Below, one piece after another: positions 8,441 through 16,468 of a stretch of 64,000 nucleotides of DNA. The position numbers and the translations under genes are program-made. Each line of letters starts with the position of its first letter. Position 1 is the first letter of the stretch. The stretch is from Pseudooceanicola nanhaiensis DSM 18065. Lineage in GTDB: Bacteria; Pseudomonadota; Alphaproteobacteria; Rhodobacterales; Rhodobacteraceae. The notes below the pieces were generated by a model. That model ran no database searches and was not told where the DNA came from. It saw only the letters and a list, made by a program, of their open reading frames with translations. Where the stretch lies: NCBI RefSeq assembly GCF_000688295.1, contig NZ_JHZF01000013.1, positions 744,001 to 808,000 on the forward strand, written 5' to 3'.

Positions 8441-9262
8441 ATGCCGGACACCCAACAGGACGGCTACATGACCGCCGACGGCCGCAGGATCGGCCCGGTG
8501 GTGATGGAGATGCGGAACATCACCCTGCGCTTCGGCGGCGTGGTGGCGATCAAGGACATCTCCTTCGACATCCGCGAGGGCGAGATCCGGGCGATCATCG
8601 GGCCGAACGGGGCGGGGAAGTCCTCGATGCTCAATGTCATCTCGGGCTTCTACAAGCCGCAGGAGGGCGAGGTCATCTACAAGGGCGCGCGGCGCCCGCC
8701 GATGAAGCCCTACCAGGTGGCCCGCGACGGGATCGCGCGGACCTTCCAGAACATCGCGCTCTTCGAGGGGATGACGGTGCTCGACAACGTCATGACGGGC
8801 CGGCTGAACCACATGAGGAGCGGGCTTCTCGGGCAGGCCTTCTGGTGGGCCGGCGCGCAGAAGGAGGAGGTCGCGAACCGCGAGGTGGCCGAGAAGGTCA
8901 TCGACTTCCTCGAGATCCAGAACATCCGGAAGACGCCCGTCTCGCGCCTGCCCTACGGGCTGAAGAAGCGGGTGGAGCTGGCGCGCGCGCTGGCGGCCGA
9001 GCCGAAGATCCTGCTCTTGGACGAGCCGATGGCGGGCATGAACGTCGAGGAGAAGGAGGACATGTGCCGCTTCATCCTCGACGTGAACGACGAGTTCGGC
9101 ACCACCATCGCGCTGATCGAGCATGACATGGGCGTGGTCATGGACCTCTCGGACCGCGTGGTCGTGATGGATTACGGCAAGAAGATCGGCGATGGCACGC
9201 CGGACGAGGTGCGCGCGAACCAGGAGGTGATCGACGCCTATCTGGGGGTGGCCCATGACTGA
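8441..9262 (+). CDS. Branched-chain amino acid-type ABC transporter ATPase (LivG-like)
   Basis: A 273-residue ABC ATPase. Walker A GPNGAGKSS starts at residue 54, the signature is the LivG-style PYGLKKRVELARAL, Walker B is ILLLDEPMAGMN, and the H-loop is ALIEHDMG. It energises the importer made with the LivH- and LivM-like permeases downstream. The ATG at 8441 is preferred to the GTG three bases earlier because AGGA at 8431-8434 then has normal spacing. The N-terminal extension of about 17 residues before the first strand is slightly longer than in E. coli LivG. Confidence 0.9.
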   Translation: MPDTQQDGYMTADGRRIGPVVMEMRNITLRFGGVVAIKDISFDIREGEIRAIIGPNGAGKSSMLNVISGFYKPQEGEVIYKGARRPPMKPYQVARDGIARTFQNIALFEGMTVLDNVMTGRLNHMRSGLLGQAFWWAGAQKEEVANREVAEKVIDFLEIQNIRKTPVSRLPYGLKKRVELARALAAEPKILLLDEPMAGMNVEEKEDMCRFILDVNDEFGTTIALIEHDMGVVMDLSDRVVVMDYGKKIGDGTPDEVRANQEVIDAYLGVAHD

Positions 9263-9378
9263 GCGGGCGATCACCGGGCAGGCCGGGTGGCAGGGAATGG
9301 CCGTTTTCGCGACCTTCGCGGGAACCGGAGGGGGAGTGATTCCGGTTGGACTCCGATCGTCAGGATTGGAGACCCGTG

Positions 9379-9714
9379 ATGCCTGCTCAGACCTGGACCC
9401 GCCGTACGCTTGCCAGCCTGCTGGACGAGAAGACCCCGAGCGAGGAGGTGCTTCGCGTCGCCGCACCCTTCACCAAGATGGACCTGGAACGGATGACGGA
9501 GGGCGAACGCGACGCCGTGCTGGACGCCTTCCGGGATGCGGCGCTTCGGGCGCGGCAGGACCACGGTGGCGCGCTGACGTCCGAGGACGTGATGGCAGGG
9601 CTCAGGGCCGCGCGTGCGGCGCTGGAAGCCGTGCCTCAGGACGAGAGGTCGAACCGCGCGATCCGGCTGCTGGCGGATTGCGCCTGCGTGCCGGCGGCGC
9701 CGGCCGAAAGCTGA
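9379..9714 (+). CDS. Unrecognised 111-residue protein inside the ABC transporter operon
   Basis: A small soluble protein, mostly charged and helical, with no signal peptide or membrane segment. It starts at ATG 9379 with GGAG at 9368-9371; a TTG further upstream is less likely. The N-terminal half (MPAQTWTRRTLASLLDEK) and the middle (MTEGERDAVLDAFRDAALRA) suggest a helical bundle. I do not recognise a family. It lies between the LivG-like ATPase and the LivH-like permease on the same strand, so it is co-transcribed with the transporter, but a link to transport is only positional. Confidence 0.6.
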   Translation: MPAQTWTRRTLASLLDEKTPSEEVLRVAAPFTKMDLERMTEGERDAVLDAFRDAALRARQDHGGALTSEDVMAGLRAARAALEAVPQDERSNRAIRLLADCACVPAAPAES

Positions 9715-9759
9715 GAGGGGCGCCCCGGCCGCGTCCCCTGACCATGGGGGAGGCGGCCA

Positions 9760-10746
9760 ATGCCTGAACAGCTTCTATTCGCGATGGAGGTCACGCTGAA
9801 CGGCCTCATGGCGGGCGTGCTCTACGCGCTCGTGGCCCTGGGCTTCGTGCTGATCTTCAAGGCCTCCGGGGTGTTCAACTTCGCCCAGGGGGTGATGGCG
9901 CTCTTCGCGGCGCTGACGCTCGTGGGGTTCATGGAGGGCCAGATCCCCTTCGCGCATCTCATCAACGCGATCTTCGGCACCGACATCCACCATTTCGGCT
10001 GGCACGTGAACGCGCTGGTGGCGATCCTGATGACCATGGTGGTGATGGTCGCCCTGGCCTGGTGCGTGAACCATTTCGTCATGCGCCACCTCGTGAACCA
10101 GGAGCCGATCATCCTGTTCATGGCGACCATCGGGCTGGCCTATTTCCTGGAAGGTCTCGGCGACCTGATGTGGGGGTCGGACATCAAGAACCTGAACGTG
10201 GGTCTGCCGCAGGGGATCAACGGCTGGATCGACGAGACGACCTTCAACCTCTTCGGTTACGGCTTCTTCATCGACAACCTCGACATCGTCGCGACCATCG
10301 TCGCGGTGGCGCTGGTCATCGTGCTGATCGCCTTCGCGCAATACACCAAGCAGGGCCGGGCGATGCGCGCCGTGGCGGACGACCACCAGGCGGCGCTCTC
10401 GGTCGGCATCTCGCTGAACTTCATCTGGGTCATGGTCTGGTCGGTCGCGGGCTTCGTCGCGCTGGTCGCCGGGATCATGTGGGGCTCCAAGTCCGGGGTG
10501 CAGTTCTCGCTGTCGCTGATCGCGCTGAAGGCGCTGCCGGTCCTGATGCTGGGCGGCTTCACCTCGATCCCGGGCGCCATCGTCGGCGGTCTGATCATCG
10601 GGGTGGGCGAGAAGCTCTTCGAATTCGCCGTCGGCCCGCTGATCGGCGGTGCGACCGAGAACTGGTTCGCCTTCGTGCTGGCGCTCGTCTTCCTCGTCTT
10701 CCGGCCGCAGGGGCTGTTCGGCGAGAAGATCATCGAGAGGGTGTAG
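9760..10746 (+). CDS. Branched-chain amino acid-type ABC transporter permease (LivH-like)
   Basis: A 328-residue inner-membrane protein with about eight hydrophobic segments. The N-terminal stretch GVLYALVALGFVLIFKASG followed by FNFAQG is diagnostic of LivH-type permeases, and the C-terminal GGFTSIPGAIVGGLIIG matches the conserved coupling region. It forms the membrane channel with the LivM-like subunit. A hydrophilic insertion with DMWGSDIKNLNVGLPQ-like residues (about 135-165) is typical of the family's periplasmic loop. GGGGGAGGCGG precedes the ATG. Confidence 0.92.
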   Translation: MPEQLLFAMEVTLNGLMAGVLYALVALGFVLIFKASGVFNFAQGVMALFAALTLVGFMEGQIPFAHLINAIFGTDIHHFGWHVNALVAILMTMVVMVALAWCVNHFVMRHLVNQEPIILFMATIGLAYFLEGLGDLMWGSDIKNLNVGLPQGINGWIDETTFNLFGYGFFIDNLDIVATIVAVALVIVLIAFAQYTKQGRAMRAVADDHQAALSVGISLNFIWVMVWSVAGFVALVAGIMWGSKSGVQFSLSLIALKALPVLMLGGFTSIPGAIVGGLIIGVGEKLFEFAVGPLIGGATENWFAFVLALVFLVFRPQGLFGEKIIERV

Positions 10747-10750
10747 CGGG

Positions 10751-11026
10751 ATGGGACATCCGCGGATGAATGTACGGACGATGCGCAAGCTTATCGCGGT
10801 GCTGAACGTGATGGCATGGGCCGGGTTCTGGGCCTTCGGCTACCTCGCGCTCTCGGGCGACGCGGCGGCCGGAGACGGCCGGATCGTGACGGCGGCGCTG
10901 CTCGCGGCGCTTGGCGGCGGGCTGGGGCTCTGGGCGTGGATCACGCTCATCCGGCTTGGCGGGGAACGGGGACAGGCACGGCCGCTGCGGCCGGCGCCGG
11001 TGGAAAGTGAAGGGGAGAGGGTCTGA
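10751..11026 (+). CDS. Small two-helix membrane protein within the ABC operon
   Basis: A 91-residue protein with two predicted membrane helices (LIAVLNVMAWAGFWAFGYLA and AALLAALGGGLGLWAWITLI) and a polar C-terminal tail. Alternative in-frame starts exist at 10766 and 10781. The start is four bases after the LivH stop and the stop codon overlaps the LivM ATG (TGATG at 11024-11028), so it is tightly coupled to both permeases. I do not recognise a family. Position suggests an accessory membrane subunit or assembly factor, but this is inference. Confidence 0.65.
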   Translation: MGHPRMNVRTMRKLIAVLNVMAWAGFWAFGYLALSGDAAAGDGRIVTAALLAALGGGLGLWAWITLIRLGGERGQARPLRPAPVESEGERV

Positions 11027-12102
11027 TGCTGTACCGCGAGGCCGGGGACTTCAAGACATCCTACGCGAAGGACAACCAGACCTTCCCGATCAGGTTCGAC
11101 CGCTGGGGCTATTTCGCGCTGCTGGCCGTGGCCTTCCTGGTCGTGCCCTTCGTGATCAACGATTACTGGGCCAGCGCCGTGCTTCTGCCCTTCCTGATCT
11201 ATTCGATCGCGGCGCTCGGGCTGAACATCCTCACGGGCTATTGCGGGCAGGTCAGCCTCGGCACCGGCGGGTTCATGGCCGTGGGGGCCTATTCCTGCTA
11301 CAAGCTGATGACCGCCTTCCCGGAGGTCAGCATCGTGATCCACGTCCTGCTCGCGGGCGGCATCACCGCGGGCGTGGGCCTTCTCTTCGGGCTGCCGTCG
11401 CTCAGGATCAAGGGCTTCTACCTCGCCGTGGCGACGCTGGCCGCGCAGTTCTTCCTCGTCTGGCTCTTCAACAAGGTGGGCTGGTTCTACAATTACTCCG
11501 CCTCGGGCCAGATCTCCTCGGCCCCGCGGTCCGTGCTGGGCTTCGAGGTCACGGGCCCGACCGCCTCGGCGGCGGCCAAGTACCTCATCTGCCTGAGCTT
11601 CGTGGTCGTCATGGCGTGGCTCGCCCGCAACCTCACCCGCGGCTCCTACGGCCGGAAGTGGATGGCGATCCGCGACATGGACATCGCGGCCGAGATCATC
11701 GGGGTGAACCCGCTCGCCGCCAAGCTCTCGGCCTTTGCCGTGTCGTCCTTCTTCGTCGGGGTCTCGGGCGCGCTGTTCTTCAGCGTCTATCTCGGCGCGG
11801 TCGAGGTGGGCGAGGTCTTCGGCATCCAGAAGTCCTTCCTCGTGCTCTTCATGATCATCATCGGCGGGCTGGGCTCGATCCTGGGAAGCTTCGCGGGCGC
11901 GGCCTTCATCGTGCTGCTGCCGGTGTTCCTGAAGAACGTGCTCGTCGGCAGCTTCGGCTGGGCCACCGACCTCGCCGCGCATCTCGAGATCATGACCCTC
12001 GGCGGGCTCATCATGATGTTCCTGATCCTCGAACCGCACGGGCTGGCCCAGTACTGGCGGACGACGAAGGAGAAACTGAGGCTCTGGCCCTTCCCGCATT
12101 GA
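11026..12102 (+). CDS. Branched-chain amino acid-type ABC transporter permease (LivM-like)
   Basis: A 358-residue polytopic membrane protein. Conserved LivM signatures are GLNILTGYCGQVSLGTGGFMAVGAYS, seen here across about residues 65-90, and the coupling region GGLGSILGSFAGAAF in the C-terminal part. It pairs with the LivH-like subunit. Its ATG overlaps the preceding small gene's stop. The long N-terminal part before the first helix (about 25 residues, rich in D, K and R) is cytoplasmic. Confidence 0.92.
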   Translation: MLYREAGDFKTSYAKDNQTFPIRFDRWGYFALLAVAFLVVPFVINDYWASAVLLPFLIYSIAALGLNILTGYCGQVSLGTGGFMAVGAYSCYKLMTAFPEVSIVIHVLLAGGITAGVGLLFGLPSLRIKGFYLAVATLAAQFFLVWLFNKVGWFYNYSASGQISSAPRSVLGFEVTGPTASAAAKYLICLSFVVVMAWLARNLTRGSYGRKWMAIRDMDIAAEIIGVNPLAAKLSAFAVSSFFVGVSGALFFSVYLGAVEVGEVFGIQKSFLVLFMIIIGGLGSILGSFAGAAFIVLLPVFLKNVLVGSFGWATDLAAHLEIMTLGGLIMMFLILEPHGLAQYWRTTKEKLRLWPFPH

Positions 12103-12200
12103 GGCGGGGCCCGACATGGACCGCGGGGAGGAGGAACCCGCGGCGGTTGAGGACGACAGACAAGAGATCGGTAGAGAACCAATTGGGAGGAAAAAAACCG

Positions 12201-13487
12201 ATGAAATTCAAGATCCTTGCGGCCGCGGCCGCAGCGATGATGGCGGCGGGGCCGGCACTGGCCGACCTGACCGTCCCCGCGCTGAACTACCGGACCGGGC
12301 CCTACGCGCCCTCGGGCATTCCCTATGCCGACGGTTTCTCGGACTACATGACGCTGCTCAACGAGCGTGACGGCGGCGTCGGTGGCGAGAAGATCAACGT
12401 CGTGGAATGCGAGACCGGCTACAACACCGAGAAGGGTGTGGAATGCTACGAGCAGACCAAGGGCCAGGGCGCGCTGCTCTACATCCCGCAATCCACCGGG
12501 ATCACCTACCAGCTGATCCCCAAGGCCAGTGCGGACCAGATCCCGATCTGGTCGGTGGCCTACGGCCGCACCAGCGCCGTGAACGGCGAGGTCTTCGAAT
12601 GGGTCTTCAACATGCCGGTCACCTACTGGGACGGCGCCTCGGTCGCGGTGAAATACGCGATGGAGCAGGAGGGCGGTTCGCTGGACGGCAAGAAGATCGC
12701 GCTGGTCTACCACAACTCCGCCTACGGCAAGGAACCGATCCGCACGCTCGAGGCGCTGGCCGAGAAGCACAATTTCGAACTGACGCTGCTGCCGGTCGAC
12801 CACCCCGGGCAGGAACAGAAGTCGCAATGGCTGCAGATCCGCCGCGAGAAGCCGGATTACGTCTTCATGTGGGGCTGGGGGGTGATGAACTCGGTCGCCA
12901 TCCAGGAAGCCGCGAACATCCGCTACCCGATGGATCACTTCATCGGCGTGTGGTGGTCGGGCTCCGAGGCGGACGTCGTTCCCGCCGGTGAGGGCGCCGA
13001 CGGCTACAAGGCGCTGACCTTCCACGGCGTGGGCACGGACTTCCCGGCCCTGCAGGAGATCAAGTCGCAGGTCATCGACGCCGGCAAGAACGCGGGCGAC
13101 GGGTCCAAGTTCGGCGAAGTCGGCTACAACCGCGGCGTCTTCACGGCTGCCGTCGTCGCCGAGGCGATCAAGACGGCGCAGGAGGCCACCGGCAACGCCG
13201 AGATCACCGCGGCCGACATGCGCGACGCGCTCGAGAACCTCGAGATCAGCGATGCGCGGTTCGAGGAACTGGGCCTCGGCGGCTTCGCCCCGGCGATCCA
13301 GACCTCCTGCGCGGTCCATTCCTCGCCCCGTCTCGCGGCGGTGCAGCAGTGGAACGCGGCGGACAAGACCTGGACCGTGCTGACCGACTACATGGAGCCC
13401 GACTTCGAAGTGGTCGATCCGCTGATCGAGGAGGATTCGATGGCCTACGCCCAGGAGGCCGGCATCGAACCGCGTACGTGCGAGTGA
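12201..13487 (+). CDS. Periplasmic substrate-binding protein of the Liv-type ABC importer
   Basis: A 428-residue protein with a clear signal peptide (MKFKILAAAAAAMMAAGPALA, cleavage before DLTVP). The mature protein is a periplasmic binding protein of the type I (Leu/Ile/Val) fold: PYADGFSDYMTLLNERDGGV, IPQSTGITYQLIP and KKIALVYHNSAYGKEP are typical. GGGAGG precedes the start. It delivers solute to the permeases encoded upstream. The binding-pocket residues do not let me name the ligand; the flanking CoA ligases make a carboxylic acid a better guess than an amino acid. Confidence 0.9.
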   Translation: MKFKILAAAAAAMMAAGPALADLTVPALNYRTGPYAPSGIPYADGFSDYMTLLNERDGGVGGEKINVVECETGYNTEKGVECYEQTKGQGALLYIPQSTGITYQLIPKASADQIPIWSVAYGRTSAVNGEVFEWVFNMPVTYWDGASVAVKYAMEQEGGSLDGKKIALVYHNSAYGKEPIRTLEALAEKHNFELTLLPVDHPGQEQKSQWLQIRREKPDYVFMWGWGVMNSVAIQEAANIRYPMDHFIGVWWSGSEADVVPAGEGADGYKALTFHGVGTDFPALQEIKSQVIDAGKNAGDGSKFGEVGYNRGVFTAAVVAEAIKTAQEATGNAEITAADMRDALENLEISDARFEELGLGGFAPAIQTSCAVHSSPRLAAVQQWNAADKTWTVLTDYMEPDFEVVDPLIEEDSMAYAQEAGIEPRTCE

Positions 13488-13504
13488 CGCTTGGTTGAAG
13501 CATC

Positions 13505-13528
13505 CCGGGGGCCCGGTCGGGCCCCCGG
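13505..13528 (+). promoter_or_regulatory. Intercistronic stem-loop between binding-protein and LivF-like genes
   Basis: A perfect 10-bp stem (CCGGGGGCCC) with a GGTC loop lies 18 bases after the binding-protein stop and is not followed by a T-tract. Hairpins at this place in ABC operons are known to protect the 3' end of the binding-protein message and thin out downstream transcription, giving excess binding protein over ATPase. Function here is inferred from position. Confidence 0.6.
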
Positions 13529-13598
13529 ACCCACCCGGGCACGACGCCCGGACGATTTTCCCGGGCCCGCGCGCCCGACCAGAGTGATCGAGGACAGG

Positions 13599-14456
<858 letters not shown>

Positions 14457-14526
14457 GGCGACAGCCCCTCCGCCCGGAACGCCGCGGCTCGGCGGCCGTT
14501 GGGTCAGGACCGGACGGAGGATCGAG

Positions 14527-15177
14527 ATGTCGCGCAGGAAAATCGCCGAGGCCCTGATCGACGAGCAGGGCGAGTTGTTCAGCGTGCAGGTCGGGGCGAA
14601 CATCGCCCGGGACGTGCCGCAGCAATGGTTTCACTGGCTGCTCACCGTGCAGCTCTGTTCCGCCCGGATCTCGGGCGCGCAGGCGCTGCAGGCGGCGAAG
14701 GCACTGAAGGACGAAGGGCTCCACAAGGTGAAGACGCTGCTCGAAAGCGACCGGCAGAGGCGGATCCGGGTGCTGAACCGCAACGGATATGCCCGGTTCG
14801 ACAACCTGGGCGCCGATCAGATACGCGCCGCGGCCGAACTGGTCGACCGGAGCTATGGCGGCGACCTGAGGCGGCTGCGCGAGGCGGCCGGGGGTGATGC
14901 CGGGGAGATCCGGCGCCTCCTGCAGGAGGTGAAGGGGATCGGGCCCGCGGGGGCCGACATCTTCTGCCGCGAGGCGCAGCTCGTCTGGGACGAGCTGGCG
15001 CCGACGGCGGACCGGCTGTGCCTCGACATGGCGGCGGAGCTGGGGTTGCCGGACGAGGCCGGTGCGCTGTCCCGTCTCGCCGGCGATCGCGAGAGTTTTG
15101 TGCACCTGCTCGCGGCGCTGGCCCGGGCGAAGCTGGACGGGCCGTCCGAGCGGGTGCGCGCGGCGGCGGGGCAATGA
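14527..15177 (+). CDS. Helix-hairpin-helix (endonuclease III-like fold) protein
   Basis: A 216-residue soluble protein. Around residues 138-155 the sequence LLQEVKGIGPAGADIFCREA looks like the helix-hairpin-helix of the HhH-GPD DNA glycosylase superfamily, and it is followed by a D (TADRLCLD) in the approximate place of the catalytic aspartate. The [4Fe-4S] cysteine cluster of true endonuclease III is absent. The N-terminal half (WFHWLLTVQLCSARISGAQA) resembles the first helices of that fold. DNA binding or base-excision activity is plausible but unproven. GGAGG precedes the ATG. It sits in line with the transport genes but has no obvious functional link to them. Confidence 0.6.
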   Translation: MSRRKIAEALIDEQGELFSVQVGANIARDVPQQWFHWLLTVQLCSARISGAQALQAAKALKDEGLHKVKTLLESDRQRRIRVLNRNGYARFDNLGADQIRAAAELVDRSYGGDLRRLREAAGGDAGEIRRLLQEVKGIGPAGADIFCREAQLVWDELAPTADRLCLDMAAELGLPDEAGALSRLAGDRESFVHLLAALARAKLDGPSERVRAAAGQ

Positions 15178-15210
15178 GGGCGCGATGAAAGTCAGGACGG
15201 AGCGACGGCG

Positions 15211-16431
15211 ATGAGCACCTATTTCGACACGGCCGAAACCCGCAGCGCGGACGAACGCGCCGCGGCCATCGCCCGGGACCTGCCGATGCAGGTGGAGGCG
15301 GCGAAGGGCCTGCCCGGAAACGCGGCCCTCGCGGAGGTCGATCCTGCCGCCGTCACCTCGGCCGAGGCGCTGGCGCGCCTGCCCGTGCTCAGGAAATCCG
15401 ACCTCGTGGCGGCGCAGAAGGCGCGCGCGCCCTTCGGCGGGCTGACAGCGCTGCCGGTGGCGGGTTTCGCGCATGTCTTCCAGTCGCCGGGTCCGATCTA
15501 CGAACCGGGCGGGGCGGGCCACGACTGGTGGCGGATGGGCCGCTTCCTGCATGCCTGCGGCATCGGGCGCGGCGACATCGTGCAGAACTGCTTCGGCTAC
15601 CACCTGACGCCCGCGGGCATGATCTTCGAGAACGGCGCGCGGGCGGTCGGGGCGACGGTGCTGCCGGCCGGAACCGGCCAGACCGAGCTTCAGGCGCAGG
15701 CCGCGCATGACATCGGCACCACGGCCTATGCCGGCACGCCGGATTACCTGAAGGTGATCCTCGACAAGGCCGAGGAGATGGGCCTGCCGCTCGGGATCAG
15801 CCGCGCGGCGGTCGGGGGCGGGGCGCTGTTCCCCTCGCTCCGGCAGGAATACGCGGATCGCGGGATCACCTGCCTGCAGAGCTATGCCACCGCGGACCTC
15901 GGCAACATCGCCTACGAGAGCCCGGCGATGGAGGGGATGATCGTCGACGAGGGCGTCATCGTCGAGATCGTGACCCCCGGCACCGGCGATCCGGTGCCGC
16001 CGGGCGAGGTCGGCGAGGTGGTGGTGACGACGCTGAACCCCGACTACCCGCTGATCCGCTTCGCCACCGGGGACCTCTCGGCGGTGATGGAGGGCAGCTC
16101 GCCCTGCGGGCGCACCAACATGCGGATCAAGGGCTGGATGGGACGCGCGGATCAGACCACGAAGATCAAGGGCATGTTCGTCCGGCCCGAGCAGGTGGCC
16201 GCGCTGGTGGCGAAACATGACGAGATATCAAAGGCCCGTGTGATCGCGGAGCGCGACGGCGAAATGGATGTCATGATCGTCCGGATCGAATCACCGGACG
16301 GCGGGGGCGGGGAACGTTACCTGTCGTCCGTGGTTGATGCGCTGAAACTGAAGGGCCGGATCGAGATCGTGCCGCCGGGGTCGCTTCCGAACGACGGCAA
16401 GGTGATCGAGGATCTGCGCCGGTACGACTGA
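15211..16431 (+). CDS. Phenylacetate-CoA ligase (PaaK)-related adenylate-forming enzyme
   Basis: A 406-residue protein. It shows the PaaK-family layout: LPVLRKSDL near the N-terminus, FGYHLTPAG, a late SYATADLGNIAYE adenine-pocket region, IRFATGDLSAV, and a C-terminal lid with GRADQTTKIKGMFV. The usual glycine/threonine-rich ATP loop is replaced by FQSPGPIYEPGG. That variant occurs in a branch of the family found beside Liv-type transporters, so it is not simply a broken gene. It should activate an aromatic or short acid to its CoA ester, or have a modified reaction. It closes the transporter cluster that began with a second, unrelated CoA ligase. Confidence 0.75.
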   Translation: MSTYFDTAETRSADERAAAIARDLPMQVEAAKGLPGNAALAEVDPAAVTSAEALARLPVLRKSDLVAAQKARAPFGGLTALPVAGFAHVFQSPGPIYEPGGAGHDWWRMGRFLHACGIGRGDIVQNCFGYHLTPAGMIFENGARAVGATVLPAGTGQTELQAQAAHDIGTTAYAGTPDYLKVILDKAEEMGLPLGISRAAVGGGALFPSLRQEYADRGITCLQSYATADLGNIAYESPAMEGMIVDEGVIVEIVTPGTGDPVPPGEVGEVVVTTLNPDYPLIRFATGDLSAVMEGSSPCGRTNMRIKGWMGRADQTTKIKGMFVRPEQVAALVAKHDEISKARVIAERDGEMDVMIVRIESPDGGGGERYLSSVVDALKLKGRIEIVPPGSLPNDGKVIEDLRRYD

Positions 16432-16468
16432 GCCCCGGCGCTTCCGCCGGCAGGCGGAAGGAGGAGCG

